Notes: generated from the letters alone by a model not told the origin. Positions 17,219 to 25,244 are shown, counted from the stretch's first letter. The stretch: DNA of 51,817 bases from Candidatus Sumerlaeaceae bacterium (GCA_026418615.1 JAOAAY010000005.1:1-51817); one strand, 5' to 3'. Translations and numbers: made by a program.

Positions 17219-17875
17219 TCAGCCTTTGAGGCTGTGGTTGCCGCAAAGCGTGAGGAATTCGTTTCGCGTCTGAACCGAGGTCCGGAAACCGCCGAGCATG
17301 CAACTGGTCACCGTGAGGCAGTCCTGTTTCTCCACACCCCGCATCATCATGCAAAGATGGTAGGCTTCCATCACCACGGCCACCCCCCGGGGCTGGAGAA
17401 TGTCTTGCAAACAATGCGCCACCTGCGAGGTCAGCCGCTCCTGCACCTGCAAACGCCGCGCGTACATGTCCACGATGCGCGGAATCTTGCTCAGGCCGAT
17501 CACCTTGCCGCTGGGGATATAGCCAATGTTGGCGATGCCAAAAAACGGCAGCATGTGATGCTCGCACATGCTGAAGAAGTGAATGTTTTTGATTGAAACG
17601 ATTTCGTCATATTTCTCGTTGAAGATCGCATTGTTCACGATCTTGTCCACCGACATTTCGTAGCCGGATGTCAGCGTCTGGAGCGCCTTGGCCACGCGCA
17701 TGGGGGTGCGCACGAGGCCCTCGCGCGCGGGATCCTCGCCCAGCAGCGTCAGCATCCGCTCCACGCACGCTTCCAGTTCCAAATTGCGCGCATCGCCCGG
17801 CTCCTCGTCCTGCGCCATCGCGTCGGCGCGGTTGGTGAACGACCTGACATCAACAGGCATGATTTCCTCTGTCAT
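17219..17875 (-). CDS. folE: GTP cyclohydrolase I
   Basis: A 218-residue enzyme that converts GTP to 7,8-dihydroneopterin triphosphate, the first step to folate, biopterin and queuosine. Zinc ligands are C104 and H107 in [14 protein letters not shown] and C175 in [14 protein letters not shown]. The [20 protein letters not shown] and [10 protein letters not shown] segments are standard for the FolE1 type. ATG 17875 has GGAGAG 7 bases upstream; an upstream in-frame start would overlap queD and lacks support. It follows the queD-like gene by 19 bases on the same strand, which fits direct supply of substrate to that enzyme. Confidence 0.95.
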   Translation of the reverse strand: MTEEIMPVDVRSFTNRADAMAQDEEPGDARNLELEACVERMLTLLGEDPAREGLVRTPMRVAKALQTLTSGYEMSVDKIVNNAIFNEKYDEIVSIKNIHFFSMCEHHMLPFFGIANIGYIPSGKVIGLSKIPRIVDMYARRLQVQERLTSQVAHCLQDILQPRGVAVVMEAYHLCMMMRGVEKQDCLTVTSCMLGGFRTSVQTRNEFLTLCGNHSLKG

Positions 17876-17894
17876 CGCTTGCTCTCCGTTTCTG

Positions 17895-18350
17895 TCACAG
17901 CCGGGTCGCTGCCGCCGCGAGCAACAACTCCGGGGCGACCGGTCGCGGGCCGAGGTAGGTCGCCACATTGCCATTACGCTCCCCCACGGTCACGCTGAAC
18001 AGCCGGCAACCGTTCAGGTGCGGCTCAAGGACCTCCCAGAATCGCCGCGCCATGTTTTCCGCCGTGGGCACAATCCCTTGTAAAAAATCCACATCCACAT
18101 TCAGGTTTTTATGGTCCACCTTGTCAAAGACTTCGCGGTCAATGATGCGCTGGATGTCGTAGAAGTTGGCCACCATGCCGGTAGCGGGGTCCACCTCGCC
18201 CAACACTGCGACTTCAAGGTCGTAATTGTGGCCGTGACCGCTGGGGTTCGAGCATTTACCGTAAAGCGCGAAATTTTCCTCATCGGACAGCCCCGGCTGG
18301 CACAAACGGTGCGCTGCGCTGAAGGTCACGCTGACTTTTACGAGAAACAC
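17895..18350 (-). CDS. queD: 6-pyruvoyl-tetrahydropterin synthase / QueD family enzyme
   Basis: A 151-residue T-fold enzyme acting on dihydroneopterin triphosphate. Zinc ligands are H14 in FSAAHRL and H39/H41 in [12 protein letters not shown]33 is the catalytic Cys. Later DHKNLN and PTAENMA provide the Asp-His pair and a substrate-binding Glu. The spacing is Cys-x5-His-Gly-His, as in animal PTPS and Bacteroidetes homologues, rather than Cys-x3-His-Gly-His of E. coli QueD. The product may be 6-carboxytetrahydropterin (queuosine) or 6-pyruvoyltetrahydropterin (biopterin-like cofactors); no other pathway gene settles it. GTG 18350 is the best start: AGGAG lies 7 bases upstream and the fold starts immediately ([13 protein letters not shown]). 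Longer starts would run into the arsR promoter. Confidence 0.9.
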   Translation of the reverse strand: MFLVKVSVTFSAAHRLCQPGLSDEENFALYGKCSNPSGHGHNYDLEVAVLGEVDPATGMVANFYDIQRIIDREVFDKVDHKNLNVDVDFLQGIVPTAENMARRFWEVLEPHLNGCRLFSVTVGERNGNVATYLGPRPVAPELLLAAAATRL

Positions 18351-18474
18351 AGGCAGGCTCCTACACGCCGTTATCCCCTCCGCCGTGTTAGTACAGCGCA
18401 AGCCACGCCGCCATTCCGTGAAGACCTCAGGGCGGGTCATGCCGGGCGAGGCAGAGCGATTGAATATTTTATTC

Positions 18475-18491
18475 CTATATGTGCATATAGT
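18475..18491 (+). promoter_or_regulatory. Palindromic operator and -10 element of the arsR operon
   Basis: CTATATG-TG-CATATAG is a perfect 7-base inverted repeat at 18475-18490, typical of ArsR/SmtB operators in its AT-rich ATATG half-sites. Its right half overlaps TATAGT (18486-18491), a good -10 hexamer. That hexamer ends 5 bases before the ATG at 18497, so transcription may start at the start codon and give a leaderless mRNA; no Shine-Dalgarno is present. A TTGAAT at 18460 is 20 bases upstream of the -10, longer than ideal. Confidence 0.65.
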
Positions 18492-18496
18492 TAGCA

Positions 18497-18862
18497 ATGA
18501 AAGCAAAGCCGTCACCGGAAATGATTGATCGCATAGCCGCCCTGCTGGCCGCTCTCGGCGAGCCAACCCGACTGCGGATTCTTATGCGCCTGAGAGAGGG
18601 CCCGGCTACGGTGGGCGACCTGGCTTCGGAACTGGCCGTCGCGCAGCCCAGTGCCTCGAAGCATCTGGCCGTTCTGCGTCAAGCCGGGCTCGTCGAAGTC
18701 CGCCGGGAGGGCACCCGGACGGTGTGCTCGGTAAGCGACAGAGAAGTCTTTAACATCTGCGAGATTGTCTGTGGCTGCGTCATTCGCAATGGCCAGCGCG
18801 AGATGCGGGCTTTGGGGTTGCGCGCCGCGCCATCGCGGGGGGCGCCCGGCCGTCAAAAATAG
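18497..18862 (+). CDS. ArsR/SmtB-family transcriptional regulator
   Basis: A 121-residue winged-helix repressor. Segments in order are ALGEPTRLRILMRLREGPATV (helices 1-3), the recognition helix AQPSASKHLAVLRQAGLVEV and the beta-wing RREGTRTVCSVS. Cysteines are at 77, 88, 92 and 94, the last two as CGC in the C-terminal dimerisation helix. The classic alpha-3 metal site ELCVCDL is absent (DLASELAVAQ instead), so arsenic or cadmium sensing of the ArsR/CadC type is unlikely. The next two genes encode a rhodanese and a CoA-disulfide/persulfide reductase, so a thiol-based sensor of persulfide or polysulfide, like BigR/SqrR, is the best inference. It is probably autoregulated through the palindrome directly upstream. 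The next gene starts 38 bases after the stop. Confidence 0.88.
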   Translation: MKAKPSPEMIDRIAALLAALGEPTRLRILMRLREGPATVGDLASELAVAQPSASKHLAVLRQAGLVEVRREGTRTVCSVSDREVFNICEIVCGCVIRNGQREMRALGLRAAPSRGAPGRQK

Positions 18863-18900
18863 AAATGGGCAGTCCAACTGATTTTCGGAGGAACACAACC

Positions 18901-19467
18901 ATGGCTTTCACCTGTATCAGTGCCAACGAACTTGCCGGCGTGCTCAATCGCGATCCCGGCGCCATCCTGATTGATGTCCGCACACCGGGCGAGTACCAAA
19001 CCGCCCATGTGCCGCAGGCGCGCCTGATGCCGCTGGCAGATCTGAATCCCGACGCAGTGCGCGCACTCCGCAACGGTCGCGAAGACGCGCCAATTCATGT
19101 AATCTGTCAGGCAGGCGGGCGTTCGCGCCAAGCATGCGAGAAACTGGCGGCGGCGGGCATCACCAACCTCGTCAATGTGGAAGGCGGCACTGCCGGCTGG
19201 ATCAAGGCCGGGCTTCCTGTACAGCGCGGCAAGCGCTCGATGTCGGTCGAGTGTCAGGTCCGCGTTGCGATGGGTTCGCTGGTTCTCGTGGGTTGCGCCG
19301 TCGGAGCGTTTGTCCACCCGGCCGGTCTGCTGCTGACCGCGTTTGTTGGATGCGGCATGATCTACGCCGGCATTATGGATGATTGCCCGATGGCCAACTG
19401 GATTGCCCGGATGCCGTGGAACGCCGGCGCTCCCGTGAGTTGTTCGACCCGCGCGAAAAACGCGTAA
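18901..19467 (+). CDS. Rhodanese with C-terminal DUF2892 membrane domain
   Basis: A 188-residue YgaP-like protein. The rhodanese domain (about 1-105) has IDVRTPGEY and the persulfide-carrying active-site C69 in HVICQAGGRSR, then NLVNVEGGTAGWIKAGLP. The C-terminal part (about 115-180) has two hydrophobic helices, VRVAMGSLVLVGCAVGAF and PAGLLLTAFVGCGMIYAG, then DDCPMANWIARMPWN, the DUF2892 signature. The catalytic domain is probably cytosolic and anchored in the inner membrane. ATG 18901 has GGAGGA about 8 bases upstream; the longer in-frame start lacks this. It transfers sulfane sulfur and likely hands it to the reductase encoded 11 bases downstream. Confidence 0.9.
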   Translation: MAFTCISANELAGVLNRDPGAILIDVRTPGEYQTAHVPQARLMPLADLNPDAVRALRNGREDAPIHVICQAGGRSRQACEKLAAAGITNLVNVEGGTAGWIKAGLPVQRGKRSMSVECQVRVAMGSLVLVGCAVGAFVHPAGLLLTAFVGCGMIYAGIMDDCPMANWIARMPWNAGAPVSCSTRAKNA

Positions 19468-19478
19468 GGGTGATCGCC

Positions 19479-21152
19479 ATGACCGGACCCAAATTGCTCG
19501 TCATTGGCGGCGTGGCCGGCGGCGCCAGTTTCGCCGCCCGCGCCCGCCGCCTCTGCGAGGATGCGACGATTATTCTGGTCGAGCGCGGCCCCCATGTGTC
19601 GTTCGCCAACTGCGGGCTGCCTTACCACATCGGCGGCGAAATCGCCGAACGCCGGAAACTCCTCGTGCAGACTCCGGAACGGCTGCGCGCCATTCTTAAC
19701 CTTGATGTCCGCACCAACACCGAGGCGGTGCGCATTGACCGGGACCGCCGCGAAGTGGAACTGCGGGACCTGATGTCGGGGCGTTCGTACATTGAAACCT
19801 ATGACAAACTGGTTCTGGCCCCCGGCGCTGCGCCGTTACGGCCTCCGATCCCGGGCATTGACCGCGAAGGGCACTTCACTTTGCGCAATATCCCCGACCT
19901 CGAGTCCATCATGACTTGGATCGAGTCCCGTTCCGCCCGACGGGCGGTTGTGGTGGGCGGCGGATACATCGGGCTTGAGACCGCCGAGCAGTTGCACCGG
20001 CGCGGGCTCGAGGTGGCCGTGGCCGAGGCACTACCGCAGGTCATGGCGCCGCTCGACCCGGAGATGGCCGCGTTTCTGCATGCGGAACTCCGCGCGAACG
20101 GCATCGCTTTGCATCTGGGCGACCCCGTGGCGGCATTTGAGTCGCCGGCACCCGGCGAGTCCGCTGCGGCTTCGGTTGTCATGCTAAAGAGTGGCGTCCG
20201 TCTGCCCGCGGACATTGTTATCTTGGGGCTTGGCGTCCGGCCCGAAACAGACCTTGCGCGCGTTGCCGGACTCGAGATCGGCGATGCCGGTGGAATTCGC
20301 GTGGACGAGCAGATGCGCACATCGGATCCCAATATTTTTGCGGTGGGCGATGCCGTCGAGGTTCGCGACGCCGCCACCGGCGCATGGACGCTGATCCCGC
20401 TTGCCGGTCCAGCCAACAGGCAGGGGCGTATCGCGGCAGACGCCATTTTCGGTCTTCCGTCGCGCTACACGGCCACGCAGGGCACCGCCATCATCCGCGT
20501 GTTTGGGCTGGCCGCGGGCTGCACCGGAGCCAATGCCAAGACACTGACCCGGGCGGGCATTCCCTTTGAGGCCATCCACCTCCATCCGAATTCCCACGCC
20601 GGCTATTACCCCGGCGCCAAACCCATCGCCCTGAAAGTGCTGTTCTGCCCGAAATCAGGGAAATTCCTGGGCGCACAGGCTGTGGGCGCCGACGGGGTTG
20701 ACAAACGGATAGATGTGCTCGCCACGGCGTTGAAAGCCGGCATGACTGTGGACGACCTTGCGGAACTCGAACTGGCCTACGCTCCGCCGTTCGGCTCGGC
20801 CAAGGATCCCGTGAACCTTGCGGGGATGATTGCGCAAAATGTGGTGGCCGGTCGCATGGAAGTGGCTCAGTGGTCGGAGGTGTCGGACGGCGCCGATGGT
20901 GCGCCATTTGTTTTGCTCGATGTTCGCGAAAAGGCCGAGGTAGAGGCCGGCCGCATCCCCGGGAGCATTCACATTCCGTTGGGCGAGTTGCGCGCCCGCC
21001 TTGGCGAGTTGCCTCGTGACCGGGAAATCATTGTGCACTGTCAGAGCGGACAGCGCTCCTATTTTGCCAGCCGCATCCTCGCCCAGCGGGGCTTTCGGGT
21101 TCGCAATCTGACGGGCTCGTATAAAACTTGGAAGGCGGCCGTCGGAGCCTGA
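19479..21152 (+). CDS. CoA-disulfide/polysulfide reductase with rhodanese domain
   Basis: A 557-residue flavoprotein of the CoADR-Rhd (NAD(P)H-dependent persulfide reductase, Npsr) type. The N-terminal FAD motif is VIGGVAGGASFAARAR. The single redox Cys is C45 in SFANCGLPYHIGG. The NAD(P)H motif is VVVGGGYIGLETAEQLHRRG, the second FAD motif is NIFAVGDAVEV, and the dimerisation domain includes NSHAGYYPGAKP. The C-terminal rhodanese domain (about 470-557) has LLDVREKAEVEAGRIPGS and its own active Cys, C521 in VHCQSGQRS. Such enzymes reduce CoA-persulfides, polysulfide or elemental sulfur. ATG 19479 begins the FAD fold directly, with AAGGGTG upstream. The preceding rhodanese and ArsR gene form one operon. 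Its stop is two bases from that of the convergent def gene. Confidence 0.92.
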   Translation: MTGPKLLVIGGVAGGASFAARARRLCEDATIILVERGPHVSFANCGLPYHIGGEIAERRKLLVQTPERLRAILNLDVRTNTEAVRIDRDRREVELRDLMSGRSYIETYDKLVLAPGAAPLRPPIPGIDREGHFTLRNIPDLESIMTWIESRSARRAVVVGGGYIGLETAEQLHRRGLEVAVAEALPQVMAPLDPEMAAFLHAELRANGIALHLGDPVAAFESPAPGESAAASVVMLKSGVRLPADIVILGLGVRPETDLARVAGLEIGDAGGIRVDEQMRTSDPNIFAVGDAVEVRDAATGAWTLIPLAGPANRQGRIAADAIFGLPSRYTATQGTAIIRVFGLAAGCTGANAKTLTRAGIPFEAIHLHPNSHAGYYPGAKPIALKVLFCPKSGKFLGAQAVGADGVDKRIDVLATALKAGMTVDDLAELELAYAPPFGSAKDPVNLAGMIAQNVVAGRMEVAQWSEVSDGADGAPFVLLDVREKAEVEAGRIPGSIHIPLGELRARLGELPRDREIIVHCQSGQRSYFASRILAQRGFRVRNLTGSYKTWKAAVGA

Positions 21153-21154
21153 GG

Positions 21155-21646
21155 TCAGCGGCCCCGGGGTTTCAGGTCGCGGGCGCTGCGCACACGGTCT
21201 ATGAACAGCACGCCATCGAGGTGATCAATCTCGTGTTGGAGTATGACCGCCTCAAAACCTTCCGCCACAAAGGTGGTTGGTTCGCCGGAGGGCAGCACAG
21301 CCGAAATAACAACGGTTCGCGCGCGTGTCACATGAGCAACAAAATCAGGGATGGACATGCAGCCCTCGCGAAAGGCGATTTCGCCCTCGCTGAGAACCAC
21401 CTCCGGATTAATCAGTGCCATGCGGCCGTGATTGGGCACGGGTCGCCGTGCCCGCGTGGCATCTACCGCGATGATGCGCAACGGCTCGCCGATCTGCGGG
21501 GCCGCGATGCCGACGCCGGTGTGGGAGTCAAGCGTATCCCAGAGGTCAGCCACCACCCGCGCGGTTTGCGGGTCACAGACATTGGCGTCGCGGGCTTGGG
21601 CGCGCAAAATCGGGTCGGGGTAGAGAATGATGGGGCGGACGGCCAT
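21155..21646 (-). CDS. def: Peptide deformylase
   Basis: A 163-residue metalloprotease that removes the formyl group from nascent proteins. The three family motifs are complete: GVGIAAPQIG (44-53), EGCMSIP (94-100, metal ligand C96) and QHEIDHLDG (137-145, metal ligands H138 and H142 with catalytic E139). Length and N-terminus (RPIILYPDPILR) are normal. It follows the double-ACT protein gene by 21 bases on the same strand. No fmt or priA partner is nearby. The stop is only two bases from that of the convergent CoA-disulfide reductase gene, leaving no room for separate terminators. Confidence 0.96.
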   Translation of the reverse strand: MAVRPIILYPDPILRAQARDANVCDPQTARVVADLWDTLDSHTGVGIAAPQIGEPLRIIAVDATRARRPVPNHGRMALINPEVVLSEGEIAFREGCMSIPDFVAHVTRARTVVISAVLPSGEPTTFVAEGFEAVILQHEIDHLDGVLFIDRVRSARDLKPRGR

Positions 21647-21667
21647 GGGCTGCGATCCGGGCGGCCG

Positions 21668-22204
21668 TCAGAGATCCGCGCGCTCGAGCGGATCGAGGCG
21701 CACTTCCACGCCCATCGTCCGCCCTGCCTCGGTCAGGGCGCTTTGCAGGGCGTTCCAGTCGCCATCGAATCGGGCTTCGATACGCACGAGGTACACAGGC
21801 ACGCGCGTTTTGTGGAGCAGCCGGGTCGTCATCTCGTGGATGTTGGCACCGTGCGCCGCCAGCAGTTGCGACAAACCCGCGACAATGCCGACCCGGTTCG
21901 GCCCGGCAGCAGACACAAAAACATTAGCCTCCTCGGACACAGCCTCGGGCGTCGCCGATTCCTCGAGATGAATCTTCACGCCGACACTCGCAGCCGCCTC
22001 CTCCAGCCGCTGCCGGATGGTTTCGCGCCCCCCTCCGCGCGCCAGCAACATCATCGCAAAGTTGCCCGACAGGCGTGTCATCGAAACATCCTCGATGTCC
22101 ACCCCTTCCGCGGCAAGCACCCCGCTAATCGCCGCGATTATCCCCGGGCGATCCGGGCCTGTGACCGTGACCAGGTGGACACTTCCCTTCGATTCGCTCT
22201 CCAT
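21668..22204 (-). CDS. Double-ACT-domain protein, GcvR-like
   Basis: A 178-residue protein made of two ACT domains. The first (about 8-80) has LVTVTGPDRPGIIAAISGVL and VDIEDVSMTRLSGNFAMMLL; the second (about 90-170) has VFVSAAGPNRVGIVAGLSQL and ANIHEMTTRLLHK, with GxDRPG/GPNRVG ligand-loop motifs. This is the arrangement of GcvR, the glycine-cleavage repressor partner of E. coli, and of stand-alone amino-acid-binding regulators. No gcv gene is near, so glycine specificity is unproven. ATG 22204 is preferred over an in-frame GTG four codons upstream because GGAGG sits 5 bases before the ATG and the GTG overlaps that ribosome site. Confidence 0.85.
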   Translation of the reverse strand: MESESKGSVHLVTVTGPDRPGIIAAISGVLAAEGVDIEDVSMTRLSGNFAMMLLARGGGRETIRQRLEEAAASVGVKIHLEESATPEAVSEEANVFVSAAGPNRVGIVAGLSQLLAAHGANIHEMTTRLLHKTRVPVYLVRIEARFDGDWNALQSALTEAGRTMGVEVRLDPLERADL

Positions 22205-22279
22205 GCGAGCCTCCACGCGGCAGAGTCGGGACCGTTGCCGGCACGCTGCCCCTCGGGATGCAGCAAAGCAAGGGTCAAG

Positions 22280-22306
22280 ACCGGGGACAGCCTCGCCGCC
22301 CCCGGT
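22280..22306 (-). terminator. GC-rich hairpin after ackA
   Basis: ACCGGGG (22280-22286) pairs with CCCCGGT (22300-22306) across a 13-base loop, 16 bases past the ackA stop. No U-tract follows on the minus strand, so it may be an mRNA 3'-end stabiliser or a weak terminator rather than a classic one. Confidence 0.4.
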
Positions 22307-22321
22307 CCGCGGTGAAATGAT

Positions 22322-23554
22322 TTACTTTTGGGTCTTGGCGATGCACCGCACCGTGTCGCGCGCGATGACAAGTTCCTCGTCCGTCGGGATCACAAAGGCG
22401 CGCACGGGCGAACCATCCTTGGTGATTTCTCCGCCGCCCGGCGGCACGCTGCGGTTGCGCTCCTTGTCGAGGTGGATGCCCAGCGGCTCGAGATTTTCCA
22501 GCACCATCTCACGGACGATCACCGAGTTCTCGCCGATGCCGCCGGCGAACGCGATGTAGTGCGCACCGCCCAGCGCCGCGTGATAGGCACCCACATACTT
22601 GCGCGTGCGGTAGGCAAAGGCCCGCAGGGCGAGTTCGGCCCGCTCGTTGCCCTGCTGCATCTGTTCGGTCAACTCCCGCACATCGTTCGACGAACCCGAC
22701 AGGCCCTGCAGGCCGCTAAACTTGTTCATCATCGTGTTCATCTCGTGCATGCTGATCTCTTCCTTGCCCATCAGGTAGAGCACGACGGCCGGGTCAATGT
22801 CGCCGCAACGCGTACCCATGATCAGACCCTCCAGCGGCGTGAAACCCATCGAGGTGTCCTGGGATTTTCCGCCGTCCACGGCTGCGATCGAGCACCCGTT
22901 GCCCAGATGCACGGTGATGGCTTTGAACTCCGCGCGCGGCTTCTTCACGAACTTCCGCTCCAGCGAAAAGATCATGTAGCGGTGCGAAGTGCCGTGAAAC
23001 CCGTAGCGGCGCACCTTATGCTTCTGGTAAACCGAGTACGGCAACGCGTAGAGGAATGCGTGGCGGGGCATGGTCTGATGGAAAGAGGTATCAAACACCG
23101 CCACATGCGGAATGTCCGGCATGAGGTTGTGCATGACCTGAAAGCCCTTGAGGTTGTGAGGGTTGTGCAACGGCGCCAATTCGAAGCAATCCTTGATCTT
23201 GGCGGCCACATCATCGTCAATGATGACAGACTTTGAGAAGTACTCGCCGCCGTGCACGACGCGATGCCCCACCGCCTCAATTTCCGAGGCGTCTTTCAGA
23301 ATTCCGTGCTCGGGATGGGTAAGCAGTTTAATGACTTGCTTGATGGCGGCCGCGTGATCCCAGATGGGCGGCGTGTCCACGAATGGCTCCGCCCCCGGAC
23401 GCGTGAACTTGACCGTGGCGCTCGTCATGCCGATCTTGTCAATCAGGCCACGCCCTAATTTCTGCTCCGTGTTATTCTCAATCGCCTCGAGGCTCGTCTC
23501 GATCACCTCGAACTTGACCGAGGAACTGCCGACATTCAGAACCAGCACCTTCAT
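22322..23554 (-). CDS. ackA: Acetate kinase
   Basis: A 410-residue ASKHA-family kinase interconverting acetyl phosphate + ADP and acetate + ATP. Motifs in order: MKVLVLNVGSSSVKFEV (phosphate 1), VGHRVVHGGEYF, VAVFDTSFHQTMP with the catalytic-site Asp, YRYGFHGTSHRY (read as VRRYGFHGTSHRYM), VHLGNGCSIAAVDGGKS (phosphate 2), MGTRCGDIDP and the adenosine motif IAFAGGIGENSV. Length is normal. GGGTGA lies just upstream of the ATG. No phosphate acetyltransferase (pta or pduL) is in the window. If DeoC works in a microcompartment, AckA is the usual last step of the acetaldehyde-to-acetate route, but the 19 kb separation gives no operon support. Confidence 0.97.
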   Translation of the reverse strand: MKVLVLNVGSSSVKFEVIETSLEAIENNTEQKLGRGLIDKIGMTSATVKFTRPGAEPFVDTPPIWDHAAAIKQVIKLLTHPEHGILKDASEIEAVGHRVVHGGEYFSKSVIIDDDVAAKIKDCFELAPLHNPHNLKGFQVMHNLMPDIPHVAVFDTSFHQTMPRHAFLYALPYSVYQKHKVRRYGFHGTSHRYMIFSLERKFVKKPRAEFKAITVHLGNGCSIAAVDGGKSQDTSMGFTPLEGLIMGTRCGDIDPAVVLYLMGKEEISMHEMNTMMNKFSGLQGLSGSSNDVRELTEQMQQGNERAELALRAFAYRTRKYVGAYHAALGGAHYIAFAGGIGENSVIVREMVLENLEPLGIHLDKERNRSVPPGGGEITKDGSPVRAFVIPTDEELVIARDTVRCIAKTQK

Positions 23555-24165
23555 GGGATCACCCTTTTATCTTTTGTAATCGTATGAGATCAACCGCCCG
23601 CTTTTAACCAAATCGAAACAAAAACCGTGCAGATAAGGCTATTCGCGGTCCTCTTTTGTTTCAATAAAGCACTAAGGCTGCTAATGAATCCCGACTAACG
23701 GCCCTTCTTTTTGAGCATTCAAGCAAAAAGAGACATGGCGAGCGGTCAGTCCGTCGAACCCGTCCTTGTGGGCATGGTGAAAGTCGGCTCAAGCCCGGCA
23801 AGCACAGCCCCTGCGACGCTCCAACATCGCTGTCGCCAAGCCCGGCGCGACCCAGCAACCGCCTGTCGCCGCTAAATGCCCATCAAGGCTTTCACATGGA
23901 TCTGGCCATGCGGCCGCGCGACGCATCAAGCCCCATCCCGCGGACTGGTGGGCCGTCACGACCAGCCCGATGCTCCTAGCGCTGCACCCCGACCGCAAGC
24001 ATTCGCCAAAGGCTGGATCTCCCCACCCCATGCGCTCCAACCAGTTCCCCCCTGCCGCCATGGCGGTCGAATTCGTCCGCCACCGACACTACCGTTTCGC
24101 CGCTGGCAAACTTATGGTCCAACCCGTCGGGTCGAGTGCGCTGGACAGAAAACAGATTGTGTGGC
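23555..24165. other. 611-base stretch without a recognisable gene
   Basis: This holds the ackA leader and about 500 further bases. Frames of 65-100 codons exist on both strands but lack ribosome sites, family motifs and consistent codon use. A low-GC inverted repeat TCTTTTTG / CAAAAAGA (about 23706-23713 and 23724-23731) lies near the ackA side. I looked for RNase P RNA, tmRNA, SRP RNA and tRNA landmarks and found none. It may be decayed coding sequence continuous with the remnant at 24166, or a structured RNA that I cannot recognise. Confidence 0.5.
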
Positions 24166-24493
24166 CTATCTGTTTGCATAGTTCGGATCCGGGTGCAGCA
24201 CGAACTCCACTTCTTGACCCACCTCGGGCCCGAGCAACGGTGTCACATAGACCCCGGCGTACCAACGGATTTTTGATGAGCCGACCGAAATAGGTCCAAG
24301 GAATTTGCGGTGCAACGACACTGAACGAGCGCTCGATGCGGCCGCTCGTCAGCCCGGCGTCCAACGGCAGCGGCTCGGTCAGCGCAATCCCCTCGTCGGT
24401 CTTACCAAAACCCTCTGTGCGCCAGAAAATGATGAGAGCCGCGGACTCGATTACCGTGCCAACCGGAATGAGCAGTTTCAAGTGCCCGTCCAT
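24166..24493 (-). pseudogene. Frameshifted arrestin-like/hypothetical protein
   Basis: From ATG 24493 the frame reads MDGHLKLLIPVGTV, IIFWRTEGFG, then SVVAPQIPWTYFGRLIK. At a run of five A on the minus strand (24274-24270) the sense continues one frame over as IRWYAGVYVTPLLGPEVG, EVEFVLHPDPNYANR and stops at TAG 24168-24166. Removing one A restores a continuous 108-residue protein. The pattern FWRTEG followed by PWTYFG-LIKIRWY resembles small arrestin-like beta-sandwich proteins (Spo0M-like), where such segments are conserved. The N-terminal strand usually present in that family is also short or missing. Either the gene is decayed, or the homopolymer is an assembly error. It follows the rhomboid gene on the same strand by 52 bases. 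The family guess is tentative. Confidence 0.55.
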
Positions 24494-24545
24494 CAGAGTA
24501 TAGCCACAACTTAAACCGAGCGACCGCCACTGCGACTGCCGGCCT

Positions 24546-25244
24546 TTACCACCGTGCCGCGCGCATTCGACGGCGGCTCAGAAAGAGGGGGTAGACGAGC
24601 ATGCCAAAGACAAATCCTCCGATATGCGCCCACCAGGCCACCCCGCCCATATCCGAAGGCCCTCCCAGTGACACAAAACCGCTTAACACCTGCAGAAAAA
24701 TCCAGAGACCAAGGAAGGCCACCGCCGGCATCTCGATCAGATACGGCATAAAAAACACCGGGACGAAAGTGATGATCCGCGCGCGCGGAAACATCAGCCA
24801 GTACGCCCCCAAAACGCCCGAGATCGCGCCGCTGGCGCCCACGGTGGGAACACGCGACGCAGGGGCGCTGAGGAAATGGGCCAGCCCCGCCGCCAGACCG
24901 CACAGGACATAAAACAGCAAAAACCGCACCGGACCCATGCGGTCTTCCACATTATCCCCAAACACCGCCAGCGTCCACATGTTGAACAAAAGGTGCAGCA
25001 ATCCGCCGTGCAAAAACATGCTGGTGAAAAAAGACAGCGACGCCCCCGGCGGATAGCCCCGCGCCATGGCCCACTCCGGATCCGAGATGCGCCGAGGAAC
25101 CATGCCAAAGATATGGGCAAACTCCTCCCCCGCCCTGTCTGGCAACATCACCTGAAGACAAAAAACCGCCACATTGGCCGCAATGATGAGCCAAAGCATG
25201 ACCGGGGCATGATGATGTCGGTTGATGTCGCGAAGGGGAATCAT
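24546..25244 (-). CDS. Rhomboid-family intramembrane serine protease
   Basis: A 232-residue polytopic membrane protein with six or seven helices. The catalytic dyad is S138 in VGASGAISG and H207 in WAHIGGFVFG. The conserved FTSMFLHGGLLHLLFNMWTL block (oxyanion-loop residues His and Asn) and NVEDRMG precede it. This is the bacterial branch with N-terminal IPLRDINRHHHAPVM, common in many phyla. It cleaves transmembrane helices of unknown substrates. No clear Shine-Dalgarno precedes ATG 25244. The 288 bases between it and the divergent pyrK (25245-25532) hold no supported gene; they should contain both promoters. Confidence 0.93.
   Translation of the reverse strand: MIPLRDINRHHHAPVMLWLIIAANVAVFCLQVMLPDRAGEEFAHIFGMVPRRISDPEWAMARGYPPGASLSFFTSMFLHGGLLHLLFNMWTLAVFGDNVEDRMGPVRFLLFYVLCGLAAGLAHFLSAPASRVPTVGASGAISGVLGAYWLMFPRARIITFVPVFFMPYLIEMPAVAFLGLWIFLQVLSGFVSLGGPSDMGGVAWWAHIGGFVFGMLVYPLFLSRRRMRAARW

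Noticed and set aside
3108-23554. A microcompartment locus spanning deoC to ackA
   Set aside because: No shell protein, PduL or acylating aldehyde dehydrogenase lies between them, and the genes are about 19 kb apart on opposite strands; only the DeoC tag suggests a link.
23735-23770. tRNA-like T-loop sequence GGTTCGAC on the minus strand
   Set aside because: The flanking bases do not form a 5-bp T-stem, and no acceptor, D or anticodon arms can be drawn around it.
23555-24165. RNase P RNA, tmRNA or SRP RNA in the gene-poor stretch
   Set aside because: Landmark sequences (the GAGGAAAGTCC-type P4 strand, a 3' CCA-tailed T arm, the SRP GGAA tetraloop helix) were looked for and not found.
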